Counted from the stretch's first letter, positions 35,427 to 44,960 are shown. The stretch is DNA of 64,000 nt from Paenochrobactrum gallinarii (GCF_014205685.1 NZ_JACIIU010000005.1:1-64000); one strand, 5' to 3'. Program-made: numbers and translations. The notes: generated by a model from the letters alone, not told the origin.

Positions 35427-36353
35427 TTATTTACCGACATCCGTCACGCCCTTGGTGAGCCAGCGCTGCAAAAAGATAACCACGAGCGTCGGCGGCAGCA
35501 TGACAAAGAAAGAAGCAGCCATGGCAATGTTCCATGCCGGAGGCTCGTCCGGCCCGGGCACGAGGCTGCGCAAACCAAGCACAACGGTTTTCATGTCCGG
35601 CGTGGTTGTGAACAAAAGCGGCCATAAATATTGGTTCCAGTTGCCGATAAAAAGCAGCACCACCAACGCCGTAATATTCGTGACCGATAGCGGCAGCAGA
35701 ATATCAATGAAGAATTTGAACGGTCCGGCATTATCGATTTTTGCTGCTTCCAGTAATTCATCCGGCACTGTCAGAAAAAACTGGCGAAACAGAAATGTTG
35801 CCGAAGCAGAAGCAATCAACGGTAAGATGAGCCCGCTATAACTGTTGATCAAATTCCATTGCAACCCAATTTCCAGCCGATAACCGGTCGCCATTTCAAC
35901 CAGCCAGCTGATACCGGTGACGCGGAAGAAATCCCGCAAAGGCCCGCCCACATCAGCAAGCGCCTCATAGGTTGGGATAATACGCGCCTCAATCGGCAGC
36001 ATCAGCGAAATGAAGATGATCCAGAACATCGTCATGCGGAAAGGAAAGCGGAAATAGGTGATGGCAAAAGCCGCCATCAATGAAACCGTTACCTTGCCAA
36101 CCACAATCAAGGTCGTGGTGATGATGGAATTAATATACAGCCGTGAGAAGTCAACGGTTGTCCATGCCGCCACCATATTGTTCCAAAACTCACCTTCCGG
36201 CAGCAATGGAAAGGGCATTTTTTGCAATCGGGCAAAATCAAGCGAGCCCGCAACAAAAGCCAGATATAGTGGCAGACAGACGATCAACGCTCCGATCAGT
36301 AAAATCGCGTGACAAAAGAAAGTTAAAATGGGAGAGCGTTCAACCATGATCAC
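35427..36353 (-). CDS. ugpE: Ugp-type ABC permease (UgpE)
   Basis: A 308-residue permease of the MalG/UgpE class with six membrane segments. Signs are FWIIFISLMLPIEARIIPTYEALA (MalG-type segment) and the EAA loop ELLEAAKIDNAGPFKFFIDILLPLS. It overlaps ugpA by 4 nt. With UgpA it forms the channel of the glycerol-3-phosphate importer. The length (308) is slightly above the usual 281, from an N-terminal extension of about 20 residues. Confidence 0.9.
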   Translation of the reverse strand: MIMVERSPILTFFCHAILLIGALIVCLPLYLAFVAGSLDFARLQKMPFPLLPEGEFWNNMVAAWTTVDFSRLYINSIITTTLIVVGKVTVSLMAAFAITYFRFPFRMTMFWIIFISLMLPIEARIIPTYEALADVGGPLRDFFRVTGISWLVEMATGYRLEIGLQWNLINSYSGLILPLIASASATFLFRQFFLTVPDELLEAAKIDNAGPFKFFIDILLPLSVTNITALVVLLFIGNWNQYLWPLLFTTTPDMKTVVLGLRSLVPGPDEPPAWNIAMAASFFVMLPPTLVVIFLQRWLTKGVTDVGK

Positions 36354-37333
36354 ACCCCGTAATTAACGCGGCGTTCAACCGCGCGGAACTGAAGAACAGT
36401 GAAAAGAATGGCAATGCCCATCAGCACGACCGATTGTGCCGCTGAAGTTCCCAGATCAAGCTGCACGAAACCATCCTGATAAACCTTATAAACAAGCGTA
36501 CTGGTTGCAGCCGCCGGACCACCGCCTGTCATCGTTTCAATGAGAGCAAATGTTTCAAACAGGCCATAAATCAGGTTCATAATCATCAGAAAGAAGAATG
36601 TAGGCATAATCAGCGGCATGGTCACGGTAAAGAACCTGCGCACAGGTCGTGCACCATCAAGAGCTGCTGCTTCCATCAAAGAATTCGGCACAGACAAAAT
36701 AGCTGCGACCAGAAAAATATAATCATAGCAAAGATGGTTCCAAACGGCTGCAAGCACCACCAAAATTTGCGCGTCCATCGGGCGCAAAGCCGGGTTCCAT
36801 GGCAAGCCAAGCTCATGCAAAAAGTGCGCGATGGGGCCAACATTGGCGTTAAACATAAATGCAAAAATTGTACCGGAAGCAACCGGCGCAATCGCATAGG
36901 GCAGCAAAATAATACGGCGATATACGGCACGCCCACGGATCACCCGATCAGTTGCAAATGCAAGCATTGCAGCTAGACCAAGTGTAATAACACTTTGTAC
37001 AACGGTCAGCGCAAGGGTCAGAAGAGCACTGAAGCGATATTCAGGACTGGAAAAAAGACGGGTGAAATTATTAAACCCTACAAAAATGACACTCATGCCA
37101 AACGGGTCTGTTTCGACAAAAGCCAAAGACAGAGCTTTATATGCCGGAATGTAGAAGAAAAATAACAAAATCAGCAATTGCGGCGCCAGCAGCAGAAAAC
37201 CAGCACCATTTCGTTTGAAATGCGCAGCTTTCAGGCCAGTCAGCGAGGGTGTCGTCAATTTTGTAAACCAGCCAGGGAGCTGAAAAATTCCTGCCTGTTG
37301 CTGGCGCCCTTGAGCGCCAGCAGACATGGTCAT
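36350..37333 (-). CDS. ugpA: Ugp-type ABC permease (UgpA)
   Basis: A 327-residue permease of the MalF/UgpA class. A hydrophilic N-terminal 50 residues precedes six membrane segments (the first is GAGFLLLAPQLLILLFFFYIP). The EAA loop is LMEAAALDGARPVRRFFTVTMPL. The open frame runs back into the binding-protein gene, but the ATG at 37333 lies 8 nt after that gene's stop and is taken as the start. No strong ribosome site is seen, so translation is probably coupled to ugpB. Confidence 0.88.
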   Translation of the reverse strand: MTMSAGAQGRQQQAGIFQLPGWFTKLTTPSLTGLKAAHFKRNGAGFLLLAPQLLILLFFFYIPAYKALSLAFVETDPFGMSVIFVGFNNFTRLFSSPEYRFSALLTLALTVVQSVITLGLAAMLAFATDRVIRGRAVYRRIILLPYAIAPVASGTIFAFMFNANVGPIAHFLHELGLPWNPALRPMDAQILVVLAAVWNHLCYDYIFLVAAILSVPNSLMEAAALDGARPVRRFFTVTMPLIMPTFFFLMIMNLIYGLFETFALIETMTGGGPAAATSTLVYKVYQDGFVQLDLGTSAAQSVVLMGIAILFTVLQFRAVERRVNYGV

Positions 37334-37340
37334 ACTATCA

Positions 37341-38666
37341 TTATTTACCGGCATTGATCCGCTCATACTGACGGAGAACTTCATTGCCGCGCTTGACCGA
37401 GGAGTCGAGTGCATCCTGTACGGATTTCTGACCTGTCCAGACTGCCTGCAATTCTTCCAGCATGATGGCACCGGTCTGGTTATGATTGCCGAAACGGAAA
37501 CCACGTGAGTTTTCATTTGGCGTGCCGCGTGATAGCTGCATGATAGCGATTTCACGGGTTGGATTTTTCTCAAAATATCCTTCCGCCTTCAGAGCTTCAT
37601 AAGCTGCTGTCGTAACCGGCACATAACCGGTGGCTTTGCTCCACCAGACCTGCGTTTCAGGCTTGGCAACAAAATCCAGGAATGCTGCTGCACCGGCCTG
37701 CTCTTCTTGAGATTTGTTGCCCAGAACCCAAAGCGCTGCACCACCAATAGTGGAGTTTTGCGGCTCAACACCTTTTTCATAAGGCAGATATGTTGCGTTC
37801 CATTTGAACTCAGCCGAACTTTCAACTGCAGAGTGGCCAGCGGTTGAATTGATCAAGGTTGCGCAAGTACCGGAGGTAAACATTTGCGATGGGTTCAACC
37901 CCTCACCCGCAACATGCAAAATACCATCATCGATCCAGCGCTTGAGACGTTCGGTCTGCTGCACGACAGATGTTTTATTATAAACAAACTCCGTATCCAA
38001 ACCATCAAACCCATTGGATTTCGTACCAAATGGCTGATTGTTGATGGCTGAATAATTTTCAAACAGGCTCCAATGATAATCGCCCGCTAAGGCCATCGGG
38101 CATTTGGTAATACCTTTTTCCTTCAAGGCATAAAGGCGCTCATCAACGTCTTGCCATGTTTCACCAGGGCCATCAAAACCAGCCTGCTTCAACTGATCTT
38201 CATTAAACCAGAAGATTGGCGTCGATGAATTGAAAGGAAGCGCTGCAGGTTCACCATTTACGACATAAAAACTTGCAACAGGCGCGATAAATTCGCCCCA
38301 ATTAGTTTTGTAACCCTGATCTGCCATCAGCTTATTAACCGGAATAATCGCACCGGAATTCAGCATGGTCAGAAAACCGCGCTCGGCTGATTGCAAGATG
38401 GTCGGATGCTGACCTGCACGATATGCCGCCACCATCGCCGCCATCGTTTCTTCGTAGTTGCCCTTATGAACACCGACAACTTCATACTTATCCTGTGAAG
38501 CATTAAAATCAGCAATAAGCTCCTGCACAGTTTCGCTCAGCTTACCGCTGATTGCATACCACCATTCAATCTTTACCTTGTCTGCAGCAAAGCCCGGCAT
38601 TGTCATTGCCAGCAAAACACTGCCTGCCGCTGTAGTGGTCAGGACTTTTTTTAAGATCGACGTCAT
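37341..38666 (-). CDS. ugpB: glycerol-3-phosphate-type periplasmic binding protein (UgpB)
   Basis: A 441-residue family 1 binding protein. The signal peptide ends at PGFA|ADKVKIEWWYA. The sequence follows UgpB: IEWWYAISG at the mature start, NSSTPIFWFNEDQLKQAG, ATGYVPVT and RGFRFGNHNQTGAIM near the end. It is the first gene of the ugp operon, with GDPD and a phosphatase downstream, so glycerol 3-phosphate or glycerophosphodiesters are the likely ligands. It is divergent from a SorC-type regulator; the promoter region holds an inverted repeat at 38759-38786. Confidence 0.9.
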   Translation of the reverse strand: MTSILKKVLTTTAAGSVLLAMTMPGFAADKVKIEWWYAISGKLSETVQELIADFNASQDKYEVVGVHKGNYEETMAAMVAAYRAGQHPTILQSAERGFLTMLNSGAIIPVNKLMADQGYKTNWGEFIAPVASFYVVNGEPAALPFNSSTPIFWFNEDQLKQAGFDGPGETWQDVDERLYALKEKGITKCPMALAGDYHWSLFENYSAINNQPFGTKSNGFDGLDTEFVYNKTSVVQQTERLKRWIDDGILHVAGEGLNPSQMFTSGTCATLINSTAGHSAVESSAEFKWNATYLPYEKGVEPQNSTIGGAALWVLGNKSQEEQAGAAAFLDFVAKPETQVWWSKATGYVPVTTAAYEALKAEGYFEKNPTREIAIMQLSRGTPNENSRGFRFGNHNQTGAIMLEELQAVWTGQKSVQDALDSSVKRGNEVLRQYERINAGK

Positions 38667-38758
38667 ATTTGATCCTTAAGACGCATGATTGTATGAGCTG
38701 TAGTGCGGTTCTTCTTATGAAGAATCGTGCCGCAGCGACGATGCACAACCACTAACGC

Positions 38759-38786
38759 ACATTTGTTACACTCGAATGACAAATGT
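38759..38786. promoter_or_regulatory. inverted repeat, likely SorC-type operator
   Basis: ACATTTGT (38759-38766) and ACAAATGT (38779-38786) form a perfect 8-bp inverted repeat with a 12-bp spacer, and GTTACA/TGTAAC gives an overlapping second repeat. It ends 17 bp before the regulator's ATG, within the 137-bp region shared with ugpB, so binding would repress the regulator and could control ugpB. Confidence 0.55.
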
Positions 38787-38803
38787 AACCCAAAGGGATT
38801 ACG

Positions 38804-39739
38804 ATGGATCAAAATGACCTGATTGTGCGCGCATCATGGCTCTATCACGTGGAAGGATTAACGCAGGCGCAGATTGCCGACCGCCTTCATCTGACACGCC
38901 GGCGGGTCAATGAAATGCTGGCGCAGGCGCATCGCGACGGCGTGGTCAAAGTTTCCTTCAATAGTAAGCTGGCTGATTGCGTGGCCATGGAAGCCGAGCT
39001 TTGCAAGCGTTTTGCCCTTGAGGATGCGATTGTTGTGCCAACGCCCGAAGATGTTTCACAGATCCATAAGATTATGGGGCGGGCAGTGGCTGCTTATCTT
39101 GATCGCTTTATTACCGCACACAATATCCGCTCTTTTGGTGTCGCATGGGGCTCAACATTACGTGAGACAATCCAGTTTATGACACCACAGCAACGCCCCG
39201 AAATGGAAGTTCACTCCATGACAGGCGGCCTGACACAAGGCACTGAGATTAATACTTTTGAGATTGTACGTGGCTTTGCGCAGGTTTTTTCAGCCAATTG
39301 CCGTTATTTCGTTGCGCCTATTTATGCAGAGTCACCGGAATCAAGGGATGCGATCATTTCGCAAACTGTCTTCCGTCGTACTTATGAAACAATTTGTAAT
39401 GTTGATCTGGCTTATTTCAGCGTGGGCGATGCCTCCAATCGTTCATTGCAGGTGCGCTATGGCCTGCCGGAAGGCATCGACATTGAGGAATTAAAGGAGC
39501 ATGGCGCAGTTGGTGATCTGGGCGGTCGTTTTCTGAATGCCAAAGGCAAGCAGCTTGACCATACGATTAACAGGCAAGTCCTGTCGCCGGAACTCACCAG
39601 TTTAAAAACAATCCGCCACCGGCTGATTGTCGGCGGCGGAGCGCATAAAGTGCCGATTGTGACAGCAGTCTTACAAGGTGGCTTTGCAACGATTTTGGCT
39701 ATTGATGCCGAAAGCGCCGCATCTATTCTTGAGCAATAG
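38804..39739 (+). CDS. SorC/DeoR-type sugar-binding transcriptional regulator
   Basis: A 311-residue SorC-family regulator. The N-terminal helix-turn-helix reads LTQAQIADRLHLTRRRVNEMLAQA (about 19-42). The rest is the phospho-sugar sensor domain, related to GlcN6P isomerases (FGVAWGSTLRETI, MTGGLTQG, DLGGRFLN). It is divergent from the ugp operon and probably senses a phosphorylated compound from it, such as glycerol 3-phosphate. A ribosome site AAAGGGA is 6 nt before the ATG. A 10-bp hairpin (39741-39763) ends the transcript. Confidence 0.88.
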   Translation: MDQNDLIVRASWLYHVEGLTQAQIADRLHLTRRRVNEMLAQAHRDGVVKVSFNSKLADCVAMEAELCKRFALEDAIVVPTPEDVSQIHKIMGRAVAAYLDRFITAHNIRSFGVAWGSTLRETIQFMTPQQRPEMEVHSMTGGLTQGTEINTFEIVRGFAQVFSANCRYFVAPIYAESPESRDAIISQTVFRRTYETICNVDLAYFSVGDASNRSLQVRYGLPEGIDIEELKEHGAVGDLGGRFLNAKGKQLDHTINRQVLSPELTSLKTIRHRLIVGGGAHKVPIVTAVLQGGFATILAIDAESAASILEQ

Positions 39740-39740
39740 A

Positions 39741-39763
39741 ACGGGCAGCATAATGCTGCCCGT
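39741..39763. terminator. hairpin between convergent genes
   Basis: A perfect 10-bp stem (39741-39750 with 39754-39763) around TAA follows directly after the SorC regulator stop. It is followed by CAGGGTTTTAA on the plus strand. It probably ends both the regulator and the converging monooxygenase transcript. Confidence 0.65.
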
Positions 39764-39807
39764 CAGGGTTTTAAGAACAAGTCATCAGGCAGACTGGAGG
39801 GTTTTGA

Positions 39808-40857
39808 TCAGTTGATCTGATCGCCTGACACCCGTCCCTCCCAATTTGGTTTCCAACCCAAACTTGGTGCCACATGCTTGGCAAAGGATTCCAGAATATG
39901 CAGATTATATTCCGGCCCAAGCTGGTTCGGGATTGTCAGCATCAACGTATCGGCCAAAGCAATCGCCTTATCGTTTTTCAACTGCTCAATCAGCACATCT
40001 GGCTCGGCCGCATAAGTGCGCCCGAAAGTAGAGCGGAAACCATCAATCATACCGATGCCGTCATCTCTTTCCGCTGCATTGCCAAAATAGGCTCTGTCCG
40101 TATCATTCATGATCGGAAATACACTGCGGCTGACTGAAACACGTGGTGCACCTTTATGGCCTGCATCACGATAAGCTTCACGGAAACGGATAATCTGCTC
40201 CGCTTGCAATTCGTCAAAAGGCATACCACCATCTTCGGTTAGCAAAGTTGACGACATCAGATTAAGTCCCTGACGACCCGTCCACTCCGCTGTTTCACGC
40301 GTTGCCGAGCCCCACCAAATATGATCTTTCAATGTGGCCGAGCGCGGTTCAACGGGCACTGGGCCGCGATAACCCATTGTCGGATCACCCAATGCCAGCT
40401 TTTCACCTTCAATGGCACGCATGAACAAGTCAAATTTCGGACGTGCAATATCAGCTCCACGCGGATCGGTTGAGCCTGTATAGCCAAAGGCTTCATAACC
40501 CCGAACAACCGTTTCTGGCGAACCACGACTAATACCAAGCGCGATACGGCCATCAGCCAGAATATCAAGGGCTGCTGCCTCTTCCGCCAAATAAAGCGGA
40601 TTTTCATAACGCATATCAATCACGCCGGTGCCAACTTCAATATGTTTGGTCTTGGCGGCAATCGTTGCCAAAAGCGGCATAGGCGATGCCTGCTGCTGTG
40701 CAAAATGATGGACGCGGAAATAGGCACCATTAACGCCGATTTCATCGGCGCCAACACCAAGCTCCACGGCCTGCTTCAGCATTTCGCTGGCTGTGCGGGT
40801 TTGAGAACCGCGTGCGTTCATATAATGGCCGAAGCTTAAAAAACCAAAAGCTCTCAT
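39808..40857 (-). CDS. LLM-class flavin-dependent monooxygenase (luciferase-like)
   Basis: A 349-residue TIM-barrel flavin enzyme of the bacterial luciferase group. It starts MRAFGFLSFGHY (ATG 40857, AGGAG site 7 nt before). It has HHFAQQQASPMPLLATIAAKT, the region that follows the conserved His pair, then GTGVIDMRYENPLYLAEEAAALDILADGRI and LGISRGSPE, all typical of LLM proteins. The substrate cannot be predicted. It is divergent from a YafY-type regulator, with 188 bp between. Confidence 0.87.
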   Translation of the reverse strand: MRAFGFLSFGHYMNARGSQTRTASEMLKQAVELGVGADEIGVNGAYFRVHHFAQQQASPMPLLATIAAKTKHIEVGTGVIDMRYENPLYLAEEAAALDILADGRIALGISRGSPETVVRGYEAFGYTGSTDPRGADIARPKFDLFMRAIEGEKLALGDPTMGYRGPVPVEPRSATLKDHIWWGSATRETAEWTGRQGLNLMSSTLLTEDGGMPFDELQAEQIIRFREAYRDAGHKGAPRVSVSRSVFPIMNDTDRAYFGNAAERDDGIGMIDGFRSTFGRTYAAEPDVLIEQLKNDKAIALADTLMLTIPNQLGPEYNLHILESFAKHVAPSLGWKPNWEGRVSGDQIN

Positions 40858-41045
40858 GAAATATCTCCTGCCGTCTGTTGCGGCTTTCATCACTGTTGGT
40901 AGTCATATAGTATACAAAAGTAACTACAACAGGTATGATCGATCGAACGCAGTGTTCACTATTTCATCATTAAACACTTACAATTTTTATAGGACAGAAG
41001 AATACTGCCACTTTCTGACAGCGCGTTTTGCTGATAGATTTAATT

Positions 41046-41741
41046 ATGTCCCGCTCCGAACGTCTGTTTGATCTTTTACAAGTGCTGCGCAGGCACAAGC
41101 GACCCGTCAGTGGCAAAATACTCGCTACAGAAACGGGTGTGAGTATCCGCACGCTTTACCGTGACATTGCCAGTCTTCAGGCTTTAGGCGCAATGATTGA
41201 AGGTGAAGCCGGCGTTGGCTATGTGCTGCGCCCTGGTTTTCTGCTACCGCCGCTGATGTTCACTCAAGAAGAAATTGAAGCACTTGTTTTAGGTTCACGT
41301 TGGGTCATAGAAAGTGCCGACAACCATTTAAGCGATGCGGCACGCAGTGCGCTGAGCCGTATTGCAACTGTTCTCCCAACAGATTTGCGCAATGATTTGG
41401 AAAAGTCCACTTTGCTTATCGGCCCCGGAACAAATCTTCCAGCTGATATTGTTGATTTAAAGTATTTAAGAAAAGCCATCAGGAATGAGCATAAACTCAT
41501 CCTTGATTATAGTGATAAAAATGATGCTGCATCAACCAGAACCATCTGGCCTTTTGCCCTCACCTTCTTCGATTCGGCGCGCATATTATTAGGGTGGTGC
41601 GAACTGCGCCAAAGCTTTCGTCATTTCCGAACCGACAGAATAATTTCCGCCCATATGACCGGTGAACGCTATCCTGAACGTCGTCAAACTCTATTTAAAA
41701 AATGGCGCGAAGCCGAAGGTATTAAAAGAAATTTTGATTGA
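41046..41741 (+). CDS. YafY-type HTH/WYL-domain regulator
   Basis: A 231-residue regulator: an N-terminal HTH_11 winged helix (RSERLFDLLQVLRRHKRPVSGKILA...IRTLYRDIASL) followed by a WYL ligand-sensing domain (about 140-215; RTIWPFALTFFDSARILLGWC). WYL proteins sense nucleotides, ssDNA or small ligands. The start is ATG 41046 rather than the upstream 41028. It is 79 nt upstream of a VOC-family gene and may control that gene and the divergent monooxygenase. Confidence 0.86.
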   Translation: MSRSERLFDLLQVLRRHKRPVSGKILATETGVSIRTLYRDIASLQALGAMIEGEAGVGYVLRPGFLLPPLMFTQEEIEALVLGSRWVIESADNHLSDAARSALSRIATVLPTDLRNDLEKSTLLIGPGTNLPADIVDLKYLRKAIRNEHKLILDYSDKNDAASTRTIWPFALTFFDSARILLGWCELRQSFRHFRTDRIISAHMTGERYPERRQTLFKKWREAEGIKRNFD

Positions 41742-41820
41742 ACCATCACTACTGCCATAATCTGACAGCAAGCTGCATTAGTTTGTCTCCATGTTAAAAA
41801 ATACAAACCGGAGCGAACCA

Positions 41821-42192
41821 ATGACCAAAAACAATACTCTGCTGCTTTATGTCAATGATGTACCCGAAAGCATAGCATTTTATGAAAAAATGCTGGAACA
41901 ACAACCGGTTGAGCAAAGCGCCAGCTTTGCTTTGTTCATTCTGTCATCCGGCTTAGCGCTGGCTTTATGGGATAAAAAAGAAGTGCAACCCGTGCCAACA
42001 ATTATGGCTGGTGGCTGTGAACTGGGTTTCAAACTCAATGATGCTGCTGACATTGACCGCCTCCATCAAGAATGGTGCGACAAAGGTGTCAAGATTGCAC
42101 TTGCGCGGATGAATGCAGGTTTTGGCCGTAGCTTTATGGCGCTTGATCCAGACGGCCATCGTCTGCGTTTTTACACGATTGGGCAAGTGTGA
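41821..42192 (+). CDS. VOC-family protein (glyoxalase/bleomycin-resistance fold)
   Basis: A 123-residue VOC-superfamily protein: [20 protein letters not shown] at the start, [15 protein letters not shown] in the middle and [14 protein letters not shown] at the end, the usual paired beta-alpha-beta-beta-beta units. The GGAGCG site favours ATG 41821 over 41791. YafY-type regulators are often followed by a VOC gene like this one. Reaction unknown: it could be a metal-dependent dioxygenase/isomerase or a drug-binding protein. It shares one base (TGATG) with the next gene. Confidence 0.82.
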   Translation: MTKNNTLLLYVNDVPESIAFYEKMLEQQPVEQSASFALFILSSGLALALWDKKEVQPVPTIMAGGCELGFKLNDAADIDRLHQEWCDKGVKIALARMNAGFGRSFMALDPDGHRLRFYTIGQV

Positions 42193-42623
42193 TGGAGCGC
42201 CCTCGCCGCTATTGGATTGCGGTCGCCTCTGCTGATCACGTTGCTACAGGTAAAGAACTAGGCATTATGCAAGTGTGCCATGGTAAAGCGGCACCGTTAA
42301 AGCGCGTTTTGCCCAATGATTATATCATTTATTATTCACCGACCATTTCCTTTGCCGGAAAAAATCGTCTGCAATGTTTTACGGGATTTGGCATAGTTCA
42401 TCAGGGCACTGTCTATCAGGTAGAAATGGCACCCTCATTTAAACCTTGGCGCAGAGATGTGAACTGGTTCACCACACGCGATGTGCCAATCCATCCTATA
42501 TTGGATGAATTGAACTTTACGCGCGGAGAAAAAAGCTGGGGCTATAAATTCCGCTTTGGTCTTTTTGAGATTGACCAGCAGGATGCCAAAATAATTGCGG
42601 AAAAAATGCTCATAGATAACTGA
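42192..42623 (+). CDS. EVE-domain protein
   Basis: A 143-residue EVE (PUA-like) domain protein: [26 protein letters not shown], then [21 protein letters not shown] and [17 protein letters not shown] domains bind modified bases in DNA or RNA, and the stand-alone form is common in proteobacteria. It starts at an ATG that overlaps the VOC stop (TGATG), so it is coupled to it. A perfect 11-bp terminator follows. Confidence 0.87.
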   Translation: MERPRRYWIAVASADHVATGKELGIMQVCHGKAAPLKRVLPNDYIIYYSPTISFAGKNRLQCFTGFGIVHQGTVYQVEMAPSFKPWRRDVNWFTTRDVPIHPILDELNFTRGEKSWGYKFRFGLFEIDQQDAKIIAEKMLIDN

Positions 42624-42634
42624 GCTATAAACGT

Positions 42635-42660
42635 CAAAAGGGCAGTAAACTGCCCTTTTG
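42635..42660. terminator. bidirectional terminator
   Basis: A perfect 11-bp stem (42635-42645 with 42650-42660) with loop TAAA and A/T-rich ends that give T runs in both directions. It lies between the EVE gene (plus) and the binding-protein gene ending at 42682 (minus). Confidence 0.9.
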
Positions 42661-42681
42661 AATATTACTTATCCGTTTCAA

Positions 42682-43827
42682 TTAACGAGAATGGATTGTC
42701 CAGAAATCCTGCCAATCCTGAAGCTTCGCGTAATCGCTTTCAGCAGTTTTAGCATTCGGAACATGCAGCTGATCAATCACATTCACGATACCGGAAGCTT
42801 CACTTTCAGGAATTTTTGCATTTTTATTGGATGAAATTTTGCCATCACCCAACTGTGGCGCCATGCCTTCTTCGGTCATCATGTAATGAACGAAAAGCTT
42901 GGCAGCATTCGGGCTCTTGGTGCCAGCAGCAATCACAGCAACACGCGGGGTCAACTGACCAGCCCATGGGTTCATGCCAGCGCAAATGCCCATGGAATAG
43001 TCATTTTTCTTGGCATCACGGAAAATCGATGTGCTTAAGAAGCCCATAAATGGCTTTTCCTGACCCTTGGCACCAACAACCGGGCCAACATCAGTGTCTG
43101 AGCGGGTAACACTTGGCTTGTTTTTGGCAAAACGCTTAACCCATTCAGCGGTTGCGCTTTTTTCGTCGGTTTTCAAAGGCTCGCCGAAGAAATCTTCGTA
43201 AGCTTTAGCCATGGCTGCATCGTCATGTTCTGCAATCTGGTTGAACCAGAACATGGTTTCGTTGCGCAGCAACGGATCAGGAATAGCCACGCGGCCTTTC
43301 CAATCTTCCGTGGTCAGCGCCCAGATATTATCAATCGGGCACTTGTCGCCGTGAACATCGGAATTATATGCCCAAACCCATGGGTTGAGGCTGGTGATCG
43401 CAGGGTTCTGATATTCTGCCGGAATTTGATCTTTCAGATCCGGCGGCAACCAGCTCAGGCCTGCGCCCTGAACGATAATTTCAGAGGTAACCGATGGCAG
43501 GTTGCTCATGTTGAAAACATCAGTGCGCACATTGCCTGCTGCTGCTTCACGCAGGATAACCTGTTCCTGGTTCTGACCGTTCATTTTAACGCCGGTTGCT
43601 TTTACACCGTATTTTTCGGTGAAAGCATCAGCCATTGCAACGATCTTACCGGTTGCATCAACGACGGTAATCGCCGGCTCTTTTTTCGCAGCTTCAATCA
43701 AAGCTTCGAGTGAGTAGTCAGCATCTTTAATGCCGATTTCGCCAGCAGGCTCAGCCAATGCAGCTGTGCCGGACAAAAGTGCTACGCTCAATGAGAGAGC
43801 AGCAATATTACGAAGGGTCAAAGACAT
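42682..43827 (-). CDS. iron/AEP-type ABC substrate-binding protein
   Basis: A 381-residue periplasmic protein with a signal peptide ending at TAALA|EPAGEIG. It belongs to the SBP_bac_6-like group (Fe3+, 2-aminoethylphosphonate, thiamine or spermidine binding): KIVAMADAFTEKYGVK, ALTTEDWKGRVAIPDPLLRNE and the C-terminal AAGTKSPNAAKLFVHYMMTEEG. I see no adjacent YY pair like that used for iron by FbpA, so iron is not assured. It is the last gene of a permease-ATPase-binding protein operon, 47 nt after the ATPase gene. GGAGG 5 nt before the ATG. Confidence 0.82.
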   Translation of the reverse strand: MSLTLRNIAALSLSVALLSGTAALAEPAGEIGIKDADYSLEALIEAAKKEPAITVVDATGKIVAMADAFTEKYGVKATGVKMNGQNQEQVILREAAAGNVRTDVFNMSNLPSVTSEIIVQGAGLSWLPPDLKDQIPAEYQNPAITSLNPWVWAYNSDVHGDKCPIDNIWALTTEDWKGRVAIPDPLLRNETMFWFNQIAEHDDAAMAKAYEDFFGEPLKTDEKSATAEWVKRFAKNKPSVTRSDTDVGPVVGAKGQEKPFMGFLSTSIFRDAKKNDYSMGICAGMNPWAGQLTPRVAVIAAGTKSPNAAKLFVHYMMTEEGMAPQLGDGKISSNKNAKIPESEASGIVNVIDQLHVPNAKTAESDYAKLQDWQDFWTIHSR

Positions 43828-43874
43828 TCTATCCTCCAGAGTTAATCGAATATTCTAAAACACTTGCGGTATTC

Positions 43875-44960
43875 TCAGCCGCTGATGCGTTTACCTCCAC
43901 CGTCGAACACATGAATATGGTTTGCTTCGACTGTGATCCAGATTTCTTCCCCGGCTTTTTGTGCCGGAGCGTCTGAAATGATTGCGAAATATTGTTCGTC
44001 TTGAACCGCTAATTCCACGATCCAGCTGCCGCCGGTCGGCACAATATCAACAATTTTAGCAGCACATGCGCCCTCAACAGCTTGCGCGCTGATGCGGACA
44101 GATTCAGGACGAATACCGACAGAGCCAACCTTGGCCGCATCGATTTTCTGTGCAGCCAAAAGGCTACGGGTCCAATTTGCCAATGCGCCTTTATTGGTGT
44201 CGTTCAGCTCGGTAATATTAATCGGCAGATTACCAATGAACTCCGCCACAAAACGATTGGCCGGACGCTCATAAATATCATCCGGTGTGCCAAGCTGCTG
44301 CAATTCACCTTCACTCATCACAGCGATAGTGGTTGCAAGGGTCATGGCTTCCCACTGGTCATGGGTCACAAAGACAACAGTTGAGCCCATTTCCTGATGG
44401 ATGCGCTTCAATTCAGCACGCATTTCAAGGCGCAGTTTTGCATCCAGATTGGAAAGCGGTTCATCAAGCAGAATGATTTCTGGCTTCAACGCCAGCATTC
44501 GGGCAAGTGCAACACGCTGCTGCTGACCACCGGACATCTGCGCTGGCAAACGATCACGATAGCGCTCAATACCTAGCTTTTGCAGCACATCATTGACGAT
44601 CTGGTCGCGTTCCGGCTTTGCAACTTTGTGCAGTTTCAAGCCAAACTCGACATTTTCCACGACTGTCATATGAGGCCAGAGTGCATAGTTCTGGAACACC
44701 AGACCCATGCCGCGTTTTTCCGGCGGTACATAAATGCCGTCATCAACAGAGACGATCTTTTTGCCATCGACCAGTATCTGGCCTTCGGTTGGAAATTCCA
44801 ATCCCGCAATCATCCGCAAAGTGGTGGTTTTACCACAACCGGACGGCCCGAGCAGGCACAGAAATTCTGATTTAGGAATTTCCAGTGTAAGTTTTTCGAC
44901 TGCAGCGCGGGTGGCTTTGCCGTAGCTTTTTCTGATATCGCGAAGTGTAATACTCGACAT
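43875..44960 (-). CDS. iron/AEP/polyamine-type ABC ATPase
   Basis: A 361-residue ATPase of the FbpC/PotA class: Walker A GPSGCGKTT, signature MSGGQQQRVALARM, Walker [14 protein letters not shown]-loop VTHDQWEA. A C-terminal TOBE domain (about 280-355) is present. Its ATG shares one base with the stop of the permease gene (TAATG). It works with the fused permease upstream and the binding protein downstream. Confidence 0.9.
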   Translation of the reverse strand: MSSITLRDIRKSYGKATRAAVEKLTLEIPKSEFLCLLGPSGCGKTTTLRMIAGLEFPTEGQILVDGKKIVSVDDGIYVPPEKRGMGLVFQNYALWPHMTVVENVEFGLKLHKVAKPERDQIVNDVLQKLGIERYRDRLPAQMSGGQQQRVALARMLALKPEIILLDEPLSNLDAKLRLEMRAELKRIHQEMGSTVVFVTHDQWEAMTLATTIAVMSEGELQQLGTPDDIYERPANRFVAEFIGNLPINITELNDTNKGALANWTRSLLAAQKIDAAKVGSVGIRPESVRISAQAVEGACAAKIVDIVPTGGSWIVELAVQDEQYFAIISDAPAQKAGEEIWITVEANHIHVFDGGGKRISG

